Part shown: one piece after another, positions 34,710 to 42,471 of the stretch
Numbering within the stretch: position 1 is the first letter of the stretch
How the letters are laid out: every line of letters starts with the position of its first letter
DNA from: Eubacterium maltosivorans
Lineage (GTDB): Bacteria > Bacillota > Clostridia > Eubacteriales > Eubacteriaceae
Assembly: GCF_002441855.2 (NCBI RefSeq)
Contig: NZ_CP029487.1
Span: 3,302,349 to 3,366,348, forward strand
Direction: 5' to 3'
DNA: 64,000 nucleotides
Position numbers and translations under genes: made by a program
Notes under the pieces: generated by a model
The model's database searches: none
What the model was told of the DNA's origin: nothing
What the model saw: only the letters and a program-made list of their open reading frames with translations

Positions 34710-34970
34710 ATGGGCAAGCGCACCGCCAGATGGACAAAGGCCCACCGCGCCCGCCTGGGCCTCACCCAGCCCCAGCTGGCCGAGGCTGTGGGCGTCAGCC
34801 TGAGCACTGTGACCCGGCTGGAGCGGGGCGACCCGGTAAGAGACTATGTGCTCGAGGACCTGGAGCGCCTGTTTGAGGACGAGCGCCCCGGCGAAAATAG
34901 TCAGAATCCTCAGCCCGGTGGGCAGAATCATCACTTCCAGCTGACCATATACCAGGACCTCCTGAGGTGA
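34710..34970 (+). CDS. XRE-family helix-turn-helix protein
   Basis: 86 residues starting MGKRTARWTKAHRARLGLTQ. Residues about 10-58 form a Cro/C1-type helix-turn-helix: RLGLTQPQLAEAVGVSLSTV followed by TRLERGD. The C-terminal 30 residues are polar and look unstructured. It begins one base after the stop of the small gene and has no strong ribosome site of its own, so translation is probably coupled. It may regulate this island. Confidence 0.72.
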   Translation: MGKRTARWTKAHRARLGLTQPQLAEAVGVSLSTVTRLERGDPVRDYVLEDLERLFEDERPGENSQNPQPGGQNHHFQLTIYQDLLR

Positions 34971-35007
34971 TAAACTGAGAGCATCACAACGAAAGGAGGA
35001 ACCCCAA

Positions 35008-35244
35008 ATGGCATACGAACAGACCAAAATCAGCCATGACATGAAGATCATCTTCAACTACGGCGAGGTGGGCGGCAGCATCAAGAAAAAGAGCAAGACC
35101 TACTCCGGTCTCAACATGGACATGACTGTGGCCACCAGCGAGGCCATCACCCGCACCGGCAAAGCCATCGGCAAGCTCTGCACACCCATCGTGAACGATA
35201 TCCAGAACTTTATGGGCTACAGCAATATGGAAACCTCCGCCTAA
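35008..35244 (+). CDS. DUF1659-like small protein
   Basis: 78 residues with a beta-rich, phage-structural look (MKIIFNYGEVGG, YSGLNMDMT). DUF1659 and DUF2922 proteins commonly occur as adjacent pairs in Firmicutes, as here. The ATG follows GAAAGGAGGAACCCCAA, a strong site. Function unknown. Confidence 0.5.
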   Translation: MAYEQTKISHDMKIIFNYGEVGGSIKKKSKTYSGLNMDMTVATSEAITRTGKAIGKLCTPIVNDIQNFMGYSNMETSA

Positions 35245-35282
35245 GGCAGAGCGAAAAAATCTGAAAGAAAGGAGAAATGAAG

Positions 35283-35519
35283 ATGGAGACAACCACGACC
35301 ACCAAAGCGCTGGACCTGGAGTTTGAGCTGGAAAACGGCAAGAGCTTTACCATCACCTGCCCCGACTATCTGGACGACCTGACAAAAGAGCAGGTCGAGG
35401 CCCAGGCCGCCGAGATCATCGCCGCCGGGGCCTTTGCCCCAGACGGCTTTAACCTCAGCAAATTCAAGAGCTTTGAGTACATCGACAAGACCACCCGAAA
35501 AACCGAAATCGACGCGTAA
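35283..35519 (+). CDS. DUF2922 family small protein
   Basis: 78 residues. The pattern LDLEFELENGKSFTITCPDY, then LTKEQVEAQAAEIIAAGAFA and a short C-terminal strand, fits DUF2922. ATG 35283 is 8 bases after AAGGAG; the in-frame ATG at 35277 is only 2 bases from it. It pairs with the DUF1659-like gene 38 bp upstream and precedes a peptidase gene by 20 bp. Function unknown. Confidence 0.68.
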   Translation: METTTTTKALDLEFELENGKSFTITCPDYLDDLTKEQVEAQAAEIIAAGAFAPDGFNLSKFKSFEYIDKTTRKTEIDA

Positions 35520-35539
35520 AACACGCAGAAAGGAAAAAA

Positions 35540-36109
35540 ATGAAAACCGTCAAGAAAAGAACCGTCCTACTGCTCCTGGCAGTCCTGACCGCCGCCGGGA
35601 TCCTCTACTTTGCCCTGGAGCTGAGCTGGGCGCCAATGCGGCAGAACCCGCCGCCCAGCCAGACAGAAGAAGCACCAAAGCCTGAAACGCCAGCCCCAGA
35701 AGCCCCAGCTCCTGAAGCCCCGGAGCCCGAAACGCCAGCCCAGCCCCAGAGCGGTGTCCTGGAACAACAGCCCCTCATGGTGAGCGAGCACTTCGCCCGG
35801 GATGAGTACCGCTGCGACTGCCAGGGCAGCTGCGACGGCTTCCCCGCCGAACCCGACCCCGAGCTCGTCCGCCGCGTCGAGGCCCTGCGCCTGGCTGTGG
35901 ACGCGCCCGTCATCATCACCTCCGGCGTCCGCTGTGAAAAACGCAACGAGGAGGTGGGCGGTGTGCCCTGGTCCTTCCACAAGCGCGGCGCCGCCGCCGA
36001 CCTCTACAGCCCCGGCGTTCCCGTCGGCACCCTGGCCGCCCTGGCAAAGGACTGCGGCCTCAATATCCTGCCCTACTACAGAGACGGGTATGTGCATGTG
36101 GAGATATGA
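35540..36109 (+). CDS. Membrane-anchored M15A-type peptidoglycan peptidase
   Basis: 189 residues. An N-terminal membrane helix (about 8-30) and a Pro/Glu/Ala linker (about 35-75) lead to a peptidase M15A-like domain (about 82-189). Zn-ligand blocks are SGVRCEKRN near 133, SFHKRGAAADLY near 145-157 and the C-terminal HVEI. Such enzymes act as D,D-carboxypeptidases or phage endolysins that cut peptide cross-links. Two cysteines (CDCQGSCDG near 92-100) add possible disulfides. It closes the phage-like run and has its own terminator. It could be a lysis enzyme kept for cell-wall remodelling (inferred). Confidence 0.8.
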   Translation: MKTVKKRTVLLLLAVLTAAGILYFALELSWAPMRQNPPPSQTEEAPKPETPAPEAPAPEAPEPETPAQPQSGVLEQQPLMVSEHFARDEYRCDCQGSCDGFPAEPDPELVRRVEALRLAVDAPVIITSGVRCEKRNEEVGGVPWSFHKRGAAADLYSPGVPVGTLAALAKDCGLNILPYYRDGYVHVEI

Positions 36110-36110
36110 G

Positions 36111-36136
36111 AAAACCCCCGAAGTCTTTCGGGGGTT
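36111..36136 (+). terminator. Terminator after the M15 peptidase gene
   Basis: The stem AACCCCCGAA / TTTCGGGGGTT is followed by T residues. Confidence 0.88.
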
Positions 36137-36340
36137 TTTTAGTGGAAAGTTGATAGTGGAAAGTGGAAAGTTCAGGTGCAAATCTGCCGCCGGCAGATTT
36201 GATGCGATGCGGCCAGAGGCCGCTGTTCCAGTCGTTTTTGCGTTAGCAAAAACGTTCTATAACTATCCACTATCAATTTTCAACTCAAAGGGCTTCAAAC
36301 TTTCCCTTTGCAGCCCACGACCGACTTTGCCGACATCCTG
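36137..36340. repeat. Modular intergenic repeat R5
   Basis: Left arm AGTTGATAGTGGAAAGTGG, right arm ATAACTATCCACTATCAA. Interior hairpins are CAAATCTGCC-GCC-GGCAGATTTG, GCGGCC-AGA-GGCCGC and CGTTTTTGC-GTTA-GCAAAAACG, all perfect. The right-end module ends GACCGACTTTGCCGACATCC and abuts a terminator. Confidence 0.85.
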
Positions 36341-36366
36341 AAAGCCCCTCTCGGGGCTCTTTTTTA
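36341..36366. terminator. Terminator at the right end of R5
   Basis: The stem AAAGCCCC / GGGGCT is followed by TCTTTTTT; on the minus strand it lies just after the phosphohexomutase remnant. Confidence 0.8.
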
Positions 36367-36429
36367 GTTCAGCTCGGGGTAATCTCTTAAAAACACGTCG
36401 ATGGCGGCCTTGATCTTCTCACAGCCGCC
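36364..36429 (-). pseudogene. C-terminal remnant of a phosphohexomutase gene
   Basis: Minus-strand codons read GGCEKIKAAIDVFLRDYPEL plus Asn and stop, matching the last residues of the phosphohexomutase at 15813-17300 (GGCEKIKAAIDVFLKDYPEL then EG). The first 35 bases are identical between the two and the rest differs, mainly in silent positions. The frame closes soon upstream (a TGA about 50 bases away), so no intact gene remains. The remnant is followed, like the intact gene, by a terminator and a modular repeat. Confidence 0.8.
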
Positions 36430-36527
36430 TTTTTTTACGCCGCAGGCCTTTAGCCGCCCATCATCATGGCGAAAGCCCGCGTGTCACACGCGTGTCAACT
36501 TCTGCCCGTGAAACTTATAACCTGGGA

Positions 36528-36556
36528 TTGTATTAACTCTGAGCGTTATTTATAAT
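36528..36556 (+). promoter_or_regulatory. Promoter of the SpaA-like surface protein gene
   Basis: TTGTAT (36528-36533), 17 bp, TATAAT (36551-36556). The in-frame ATG at 36555 overlaps this -10, which supports the later start at 36588. Confidence 0.55.
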
Positions 36557-36587
36557 GGAATTAATCACAAATGAGGAGTGTGCAATT

Positions 36588-38804
36588 ATGAGGAAACAAC
36601 TTAAGTATTTGACGAAGAAGATGATTGCGCTTATTTTTGCCATGTTTTTCACCATTGGTCTCATGCCGGCAGCGTTCGCTGAGGGCGAAGACACGAGAGA
36701 CTTAACCAATGTTCTTACCGATTTACATGTCGATATGAGCTTAAAGAAATCAGACGGCGCCACAGTGCCCATCATTGTGGATAACGAAAAGGACGCGGGC
36801 TTTAATGAAGCTCTGGTTTCAGGCAGCACCATTCTTTTCGGCATTACCTGGACCTTGGAGGAAGCGGATTTTTACGGCCAGGTAAAGGCAGGGGATTATT
36901 TTACCATTGACCTTCCCTCCGACTATTTCACCTTCCGGGACACCACCCTGAACACCCCGCTCACCTACAACGGCGAAACCCTGGGGCACTGGGGCGTCCG
37001 GGATAACAAGATTCAGTTCACCCTGACCGATACCGGCGCGCAGAAGCGCTATATTAAAGGCCATTTTAACGCGAGCGGCACCCTCAAGGCCAACGAGTCC
37101 GGCGATGTCGTGATCGAGATCGGCGACGTGGCCCTGCCGCCAGTCCCGGTGGAGCCGTCCACGCCCGCTGCCCCGGACCCAGACGTCGACTTCCCCTATG
37201 AGAACTCCAATCCGCCAGCTCAGAAGCCGATTTCTAAAAACGGCTCTACCTACGCGGGCTCCGAGGCCATTACCTGGAGCATTCCACTCAATTACGACAA
37301 CATGGTCACTGCCGCCGTGCATACCAGCCCTGCCCTCACCCCGCTGAAAAACGCTGTGGTCGAGGATACTCTGGAAAAGGACCAGACCATCAAGTCGGTC
37401 AGCATTCAGACGGTGTTTTACCGGCCGAGAAACGCCGCCGGAGAGCTCAGCACCCAGTGGGGCGCTACCATCAGCGTCAAGAGCCAGTTCACAGAGCTGA
37501 ACCAGGAGAACGGCGAAAGCCCCGACGCCTTTAAAGCCCGGGTCAAGGGATACGGTTCGCCCGCTTACGGCGTGAGCGCGGATAAAAAATACCTGATCAT
37601 CAGCCTGGGCGACGTGCCCGGAAACGGCGTGAAAATGGCGGCGGACGATACCGCCCTGCGCGCGAAATTTAAGGCCAGCAACAGCCGGCTCACCGACGCC
37701 GAGCTCGACACCATGGTCAAATCCTGGGGGACAGGCGGCATCGCCGGGGGCCAGGCGGTTGGCTACTACATCACCATCCAGGCCGAGGCCGGCCGCGCCT
37801 ATGAGCAGTACAGCAACACCGCCACCCTCACCACCTCGGATAAGGCCCCGGCTGAGGCCAGCAAGTCCGTCACGCTGGAGGACCTGCAGGGCGGCATCGA
37901 GGCCGGCGAGCCCCACAGCGTGCGCCTTGAAAAGCGGAGCGCAGAGAACGGGAACCCGCTGGAAAACGCCGCATTCCAGCTGGAAGTGCTGCGGGACGGC
38001 GTGTACGTCCCCTATGTGCCCACTGACGGCGGCGGGCAGATCCGCGCCACCGGCCCGGACGGCGTGGTGGAATTCAGGCAGCTGGGCTCTGGCACCTACC
38101 GCTTTGTGGAAACCGCCGCAGCCCCGGGCTACGATAAGGACAGCGTGACCTACAGCCCCGAGACCTTTACCATCAGCAGCGAGGACACCCAGGGCGTGGT
38201 GGTCACCGCCACCAACCTGCCGATGCCCGTCGAGCCGCCTGTGGACCCGACCCTGGTCTACGGCAGTGTCGAGCTCACCAAGGTCGATCAGGCAGACCCG
38301 CAGAAAACCCTGAAAAACGCCGGGTTCCGCCTTTATGAGCGGCAGGAGGAGGGCAGTGTGCTCTATTATAAAGACGCCAATAACGGCCTGCCCCTCTGGA
38401 GCGCCGACCCCGCCGAGGCCCAGACCTTCACCACCGACGACCAGGGCGTAATCACCGCAGTCCATCTGCCGCTGGGCACTTATTATTTCGAGGAGATCAC
38501 CCCGCCGGAGGGCTACGCCTTAAGCGAAACCCCGCTGGCCTTTACCCTGGATGAGCACAGCACAGAGGCCGCCAAAAAGGTGGTCTTCGAGAACGCCAGA
38601 ACCAGTGACCCGGCCAACCCGGCAGACCCGGCCAGCCCGGCCCCGCAGAAGCCAGGCGCGAGCGGCGCGCAGAACGCCAGGACAGCCGCGCCCGGCGGCG
38701 CCAACCCTAAAACCGGCCTGGCCGACGTCAGCGCAGCCCTTGGAATGCTCGTTCTGCTGGCAGGCGGCAGCGCCGGGCTCATGATCCTGCGCCGTAAAAA
38801 ATAA
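36588..38804 (+). CDS. SpaA-type pilin-like / collagen-binding surface protein
   Basis: A 738-residue sortase substrate. Signal peptide about 1-32 (AFA-EG). The N-terminal half resembles collagen-adhesin-type Ig domains (about 40-170 and 210-420, with GSTYAGSEAITWSIPLNYDN). Two SpaA/Cna-B-like domains follow (about 450-545: RLEKRSAENGNPLENAAFQL ... GTYRFVETAAAPGY; about 560-670: VELTKVDQADPQKTLKNAGF ... GTYYFEEITPPEGY), each with the Lys and Glu expected for internal isopeptide bonds. The tail has NPKTG, a membrane helix and RRKK. ATG 36588 follows GAGGAGTGTGCAATT. It may be a pilus subunit or adhesin; no sortase is present in the window. Confidence 0.85.
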   Translation: MRKQLKYLTKKMIALIFAMFFTIGLMPAAFAEGEDTRDLTNVLTDLHVDMSLKKSDGATVPIIVDNEKDAGFNEALVSGSTILFGITWTLEEADFYGQVKAGDYFTIDLPSDYFTFRDTTLNTPLTYNGETLGHWGVRDNKIQFTLTDTGAQKRYIKGHFNASGTLKANESGDVVIEIGDVALPPVPVEPSTPAAPDPDVDFPYENSNPPAQKPISKNGSTYAGSEAITWSIPLNYDNMVTAAVHTSPALTPLKNAVVEDTLEKDQTIKSVSIQTVFYRPRNAAGELSTQWGATISVKSQFTELNQENGESPDAFKARVKGYGSPAYGVSADKKYLIISLGDVPGNGVKMAADDTALRAKFKASNSRLTDAELDTMVKSWGTGGIAGGQAVGYYITIQAEAGRAYEQYSNTATLTTSDKAPAEASKSVTLEDLQGGIEAGEPHSVRLEKRSAENGNPLENAAFQLEVLRDGVYVPYVPTDGGGQIRATGPDGVVEFRQLGSGTYRFVETAAAPGYDKDSVTYSPETFTISSEDTQGVVVTATNLPMPVEPPVDPTLVYGSVELTKVDQADPQKTLKNAGFRLYERQEEGSVLYYKDANNGLPLWSADPAEAQTFTTDDQGVITAVHLPLGTYYFEEITPPEGYALSETPLAFTLDEHSTEAAKKVVFENARTSDPANPADPASPAPQKPGASGAQNARTAAPGGANPKTGLADVSAALGMLVLLAGGSAGLMILRRKK

Positions 38805-38829
38805 AACCATAAAGAACACAGCAAAGCCT

Positions 38830-38996
38830 CGTAGTATTCCGTCTCTTGGGATTCTTAGACACGCTGAGTCGCCTTAGGCCGCATCCAATCAAATCGGCCA
38901 AAGGCTGATTTGCACCTGAACTATCAACTATCAACTATCAACTTAAAAAGCTTGCTTTTCAACCCTTTATCTCTTGCTGACATCCTTTGTATACAG
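38830..38996. repeat. Modular intergenic repeat R6 (incomplete)
   Basis: It contains a right arm made of three tandem CTATCAA units (AACTATCAACTATCAACTA), the AATCGGCCAAAGGCTGATTT hairpin and a CTTGCTGACATCC end module next to a terminator. The left arm is absent. Confidence 0.65.
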
Positions 38997-39000
38997 TCTA

Positions 39001-39028
39001 AAGCCCCGGAATCATCCGGGGCTTTTTT
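39001..39028 (+). terminator. Terminator before the cyclase operon
   Basis: The stem AAGCCCCGGA / TCCGGGGCTT is followed by six T residues. Confidence 0.85.
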
Positions 39029-39033
39029 CTGTC

Positions 39034-39068
39034 TGTATGACCGCCATATGACCAGCGCTGCTTATAAT
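39034..39068 (+). promoter_or_regulatory. SARP-type promoter P1 (diguanylate cyclase operon)
   Basis: Boxes TGTATGAC (39034-39041) and CATATGAC (39045-39052) are 11 bp apart. The second ends 10 bp before TATAAT (39063-39068). There is no -35 hexamer. Confidence 0.75.
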
Positions 39069-39117
39069 GAGGTTAAATTGGACCGATAGGACCATTTTGC
39101 GGAAAGGAGACAAGGCA

Positions 39118-40578
39118 GTGAAGCAGCTTCAAAGAAAATCACTCTACCGTTACGCGGCGGCTCTGTTTGTCTTTCTGTGCTACCTGGGCATCTGCCTGGC
39201 GGTCTTTTTCATCGGCATCCAGCGCGCGGTCGAGAAAAACACCCAGACCCTTCTGGCGGACAACGTGGCCAGGCAGAGCAGCCTGATGGTCTCCCTGATG
39301 GACATCGAGTTTGAAACACTGAGCGGGATGGCCAGCTATATCGGCAGCCAGAGCGACGCCCAGGACAACCAGCGTCTGATGGCCGCGCTGGCCGGCGAGA
39401 GCAAATTTCACCGGATCTCCTACTTCACCCTGGACGGCGCCGGCTACTCAAACGAGGGCCCGGTGAACATGGACGCCCGGGACCGCGACTTTTTTAAAAA
39501 GAGCATCCAGGGACAGGAGGCCGTGAGCAGCCCCTATGAGAGCCGTGTGGAAGGCGACGAGGGCAGGGAGTTTATCGCCCTCTCGGTGCCCGTCTACCAG
39601 GGCGGGGCCATCGCCGGCGTGCTGGTGGGCAGCTACGACGTGCGCCACATCAGCGAGATTCCCTTCAGCAGCCTGTACGGCGGCAGTGGCTATGTCTATA
39701 TCGTCGGCAAGGACGGCGAGGTCGTGGCCATGGACAGCCGCTACAGCCAACAGTGGGACCGCGTCAATTTTTATGATTTTTACAAAGATTATACCTTTGG
39801 GCCGGGCGCCAGCCTCGACAGCGTCCGGGACGATTTTAACAACGGGAACAGCGGCGTCCGCCTGCTCAAAAAGGGGAGCGACATCCGCTATCTGGCCTAC
39901 GAGCCCATGGGCTACAACAGCTGGTTCCTGTGCTATGTGGTGCCCCAGGAGGACGCCCAGCAGAGCTATGCCTTTATCCGCGAGTACGAGGTGGCCCTGT
40001 CCCTGTTTGTGGTGGCCGGGCTCATCATCCTGCTCTCTGTCATGCAGTACATTAACGCGAAGGACCGCAAAATGCTCGTCACCAAGGCCCAGACCGACGC
40101 CATGACCGGGCTGCTGAACGCTGTCAGCACCCGCGAAGCCATCAACGCCTGGCTGGCCGGCGAGGAGGCATGCGGCATGCAGGCCCTTATCATGCTGGAC
40201 ATCGACAAATTTAAGGATGTCAACGATACCTACGGCCACGCGGTGGGCGACGAGGCCCTGCGCCAGTCCGCCGGGCTGCTCAGGGCCCATTTCCGGGGCA
40301 GCGATATCGTGGGCCGCGTGGGCGGGGATGAGTTCATCATTTTTATGAAAAATATTCCTGACGACGCCATTGTCATCAAGCAGCTCGAGCGGCTGTGCGC
40401 GGCCTTCCACAGCCTCCGCGTGGCCGAAGCGCCTGAGCTGCGCCTTACCTGCAGCGCCGGGGCCGCTCTGGTGCCCAAGGACGGCGTAGATTTTGACGAC
40501 CTGTATAAAAAGGCCGACGAGGCCATGTATATGGTCAAGCGCGGCAGCCGGGACGGCTTTTATATTTACAGAGCATAA
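39118..40578 (+). CDS. Membrane diguanylate cyclase of the fibre regulon
   Basis: A 486-residue c-di-GMP synthase. TM1 about 12-34; extracytoplasmic Cache-type sensor about 40-290 (RDRDFFKKSIQGQEAVSSPY, then VPVYQGGAIAGVLVGSYD); TM2 about 298-320; GGDEF about 325-486 with GRVGGDEF (GGDEF at 402-406) and RGSD as an RxxD inhibitory site. GTG 39118 is chosen because AAAGGAGACAAGGCA precedes it; the upstream in-frame ATG at 39067 overlaps the -10 and cannot be in the mRNA. The promoter P1 has the same geometry as the TasA-like operons, so this cyclase appears to be a member of their regulon and could feed the c-di-GMP signal back to the regulator. Confidence 0.9.
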   Translation: MKQLQRKSLYRYAAALFVFLCYLGICLAVFFIGIQRAVEKNTQTLLADNVARQSSLMVSLMDIEFETLSGMASYIGSQSDAQDNQRLMAALAGESKFHRISYFTLDGAGYSNEGPVNMDARDRDFFKKSIQGQEAVSSPYESRVEGDEGREFIALSVPVYQGGAIAGVLVGSYDVRHISEIPFSSLYGGSGYVYIVGKDGEVVAMDSRYSQQWDRVNFYDFYKDYTFGPGASLDSVRDDFNNGNSGVRLLKKGSDIRYLAYEPMGYNSWFLCYVVPQEDAQQSYAFIREYEVALSLFVVAGLIILLSVMQYINAKDRKMLVTKAQTDAMTGLLNAVSTREAINAWLAGEEACGMQALIMLDIDKFKDVNDTYGHAVGDEALRQSAGLLRAHFRGSDIVGRVGGDEFIIFMKNIPDDAIVIKQLERLCAAFHSLRVAEAPELRLTCSAGAALVPKDGVDFDDLYKKADEAMYMVKRGSRDGFYIYRA

Positions 40579-40600
40579 ACCACCGAGAGGAGAGAGAACC

Positions 40601-40900
40601 ATGACCACAAAAGCGCGAAGCGCCCTGTTTCTGCTGTGCGCCCTGTTTCTGCTGGCCTGCCTGCCCGCAGCCGCGGCTGCCAGCGGGACCGACGCCGGAA
40701 CCGAGATCACCCTCACCACCCCCAGCGCCGCCGAAGCCCAAAACACCACCGAAACCATCGGCCCCAGCCCGGTGCCGCTGGCGAAGCCGCAGCGGGAAAT
40801 GTGCGCCCTGTCCGCCCCGGTGGCATCCGGCATCGCCGCGGTCATCATCGCTGCCGTCACCGCTGTGGTCATTATCCGAAAAGCGTCGAAGCTGGAATAA
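40601..40900 (+). CDS. Small exported membrane protein of the cyclase operon
   Basis: 99 residues. An N-terminal signal (about 1-27) carries LLAC (C20), a possible lipobox, and PAAAAAS as an alternative cleavage site. A short Thr/Ser/Pro stretch follows, then a C-terminal membrane helix (about 72-94) and a KASKLE tail. The ATG follows GAGAGGAGAGAGAACC. It begins 22 bp after the cyclase gene, so one transcript from P1. No known family; perhaps a partner of the cyclase sensor (speculative). Confidence 0.65.
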   Translation: MTTKARSALFLLCALFLLACLPAAAAASGTDAGTEITLTTPSAAEAQNTTETIGPSPVPLAKPQREMCALSAPVASGIAAVIIAAVTAVVIIRKASKLE

Positions 40901-40964
40901 AGCATTGAGAAAAGTGTCAAAAAGATGTAACATATACATAAAGGAACCGATCTGGCCGCCGCAG

Positions 40965-40999
40965 TGTGTGACTGCTGTGTGACAACCCCTGCGTATAAT
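40965..40999 (+). promoter_or_regulatory. SARP-type promoter P2 (TasA-like three-gene operon)
   Basis: Boxes TGTGTGAC (40965-40972) and TGTGTGAC (40976-40983) are identical and 11 bp apart; 10 bp, then TATAAT (40994-40999). Confidence 0.85.
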
Positions 41000-41066
41000 C
41001 GTAGGTAAGATTACAGAACATCGAGGTGAAAACCCTTTAAATTATCGATATAAGGAGTAAAGTCCA

Positions 41067-41735
41067 ATGAAAAAGAAAAGAAATATCCTGATCATCATCG
41101 CCATCATTGCCATAGTAGCGGCAATCGGCAGCACGATGGCAGCCTTTGTCGCCTCGACAGCCACTCAGAAAGACGTGTCCGCCGCCAGGCTCGGCATCAA
41201 AATCGTACAGAACGGCGGTCAGACAGCTAAAGACGTCAAAAGCCTGGATACCGCCGAGGACAGAAAGGCAGGCTACCAGTACGCCGGCATGCCCGGCGAC
41301 ACCGTGAGCGAGAAAGTAGCCGTAAAATCCGACGCGAACAGCAAGGACAGCTACATCCGCATCACCATCAACCGCAGCTGGACCGATAAAGACGGCAAAA
41401 AAGACTTTAAGCTGTCCCCGAAAGAGATCGGCATTGAGAGAGACAATGACAGCTGGCTGGTGGCCGAAGACCCTGAAGAACCAGAGGTGATCTACTGCTA
41501 CTACACAAAGAAAGTGAGCGGGGACGCCACCACCGAGAACGTCATGGACCGCTTCACCATTTTAAAGGATAAAGTTCAGGAAAACAGCAACGCCTACGCG
41601 GGCTACAGCGCCAACATCACCTTCGAGGCCGACGCCGTCCAGGCCGAGGCCGGAGAAAAGGCCATGCTCGCCGAGTGGGGCATTATCCCAGAGCTCGACG
41701 CGGCCGGCAACCTGACAGGCTATACCGAACAGTAG
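41067..41735 (+). CDS. TasA-like fibre protein with SipW-type signal
   Basis: 222 residues. The leader (about 1-32) is a long hydrophobic segment with GSTMAAF, the G-x-T-x-A pattern of SipW-dependent signals. The mature part is a beta-rich domain (PGDTVSEKVAVKSDANSKDS, YIRITINRSW, then YAGYSANITFEADAVQ) of the TasA/camelysin type. In B. subtilis TasA forms extracellular fibres after SipW cleavage. First gene of a three-gene operon from P2; the ATG follows TAAGGAGTAAAGTCC. A dedicated SipW is encoded at 50967-51542. Confidence 0.78.
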   Translation: MKKKRNILIIIAIIAIVAAIGSTMAAFVASTATQKDVSAARLGIKIVQNGGQTAKDVKSLDTAEDRKAGYQYAGMPGDTVSEKVAVKSDANSKDSYIRITINRSWTDKDGKKDFKLSPKEIGIERDNDSWLVAEDPEEPEVIYCYYTKKVSGDATTENVMDRFTILKDKVQENSNAYAGYSANITFEADAVQAEAGEKAMLAEWGIIPELDAAGNLTGYTEQ

Positions 41736-41752
41736 GATAGGAGGAAAGCAAA

Positions 41753-42469
41753 ATGAAAAAGAAAATCGTCACCCTTTTAATCACCGCCGCCCTCCTGCTT
41801 GCCACCGGGCTCAGCGCCTCAGCGGCCGAGACCATCACCTTTAGAGGCCAGGCCGAAAAATTCGTGACCAGCGTAGACGGCGACGTCGAAACCTTTACCG
41901 ACATGCTGCCCGGAGAGACACGCACCGTCAGCCTCACCCTCAGCAACGAGGACAGCAGCGAGATGAAATTTTACATGAGCGCCGAAATTCTGGACAACAT
42001 CGCCAGTAAAACCGCCGACTCCCAGGCTGTGTACGACTTTGTCATCAGCAAGAACGGCCAGCCCTTCTTTACCACCATCATCGGCGGGGGCACCGCCAAA
42101 AACACCTCGGCCGGCGAAAAGTACTTAGACGAGAGCAACAACATTCTCTTAGATACCCTGGCCAGGGGCCAGAGCGACGTGATCGACATCAGCCTGACCC
42201 TGGAGGGCAACTCCACCGGAAACAGCTACATGGAAAAAACCGGGCAGATCCAGCTCGTGTTCACCGCGTCCACGCCCGATAACCCTGCCGGCGGCGGCAC
42301 AAACGTCGTCGAGCGGCTCGTCCAGGCCATCACCCATCCCGGGGCCACCGGCCCGAACACCGGCCTTAACGGCGGCAGCCCATACCTGCTCATCGCGGGA
42401 GCCTGCGTCGTGATCGCTGTGGTCGTGATCATCATCCTGATCGTGACCCGAAAGAAGAAGGAGGAATAA
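41753..42469 (+). CDS. Membrane-anchored beta-sandwich surface protein
   Basis: 238 residues. A normal Sec signal peptide (about 1-25, SASA-AE), a beta-rich domain (about 26-185; TDMLPGETRTVSLTLSNEDS is typical of camelysin/TasA-like folds), GPNTG near 200, a membrane helix (about 210-232) and RKKKEE. Unlike its neighbours it uses an ordinary signal and remains membrane- or wall-anchored. This suits an anchoring subunit for the fibre, comparable in role (not clearly in sequence) to B. subtilis TapA. It follows the TasA-like gene by 17 bp. Confidence 0.7.
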   Translation: MKKKIVTLLITAALLLATGLSASAAETITFRGQAEKFVTSVDGDVETFTDMLPGETRTVSLTLSNEDSSEMKFYMSAEILDNIASKTADSQAVYDFVISKNGQPFFTTIIGGGTAKNTSAGEKYLDESNNILLDTLARGQSDVIDISLTLEGNSTGNSYMEKTGQIQLVFTASTPDNPAGGGTNVVERLVQAITHPGATGPNTGLNGGSPYLLIAGACVVIAVVVIIILIVTRKKKEE

Positions 42470-42471
42470 AC

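Noticed and set aside
36481..36502. GTGTCACACGC-GTGTCAACTTC, an 11-bp direct repeat before the SpaA-like gene, as an eighth SARP-type promoter.
   Set aside because: The motif is the reverse complement of the box and no -10 lies 10 bp after either orientation; the gene has an ordinary promoter at 36528-36556.
36819..38465. A 548-codon minus-strand frame opposite the SpaA-like gene.
   Set aside because: A shadow frame: the plus strand has signal peptide, SpaA domains and a sorting signal.
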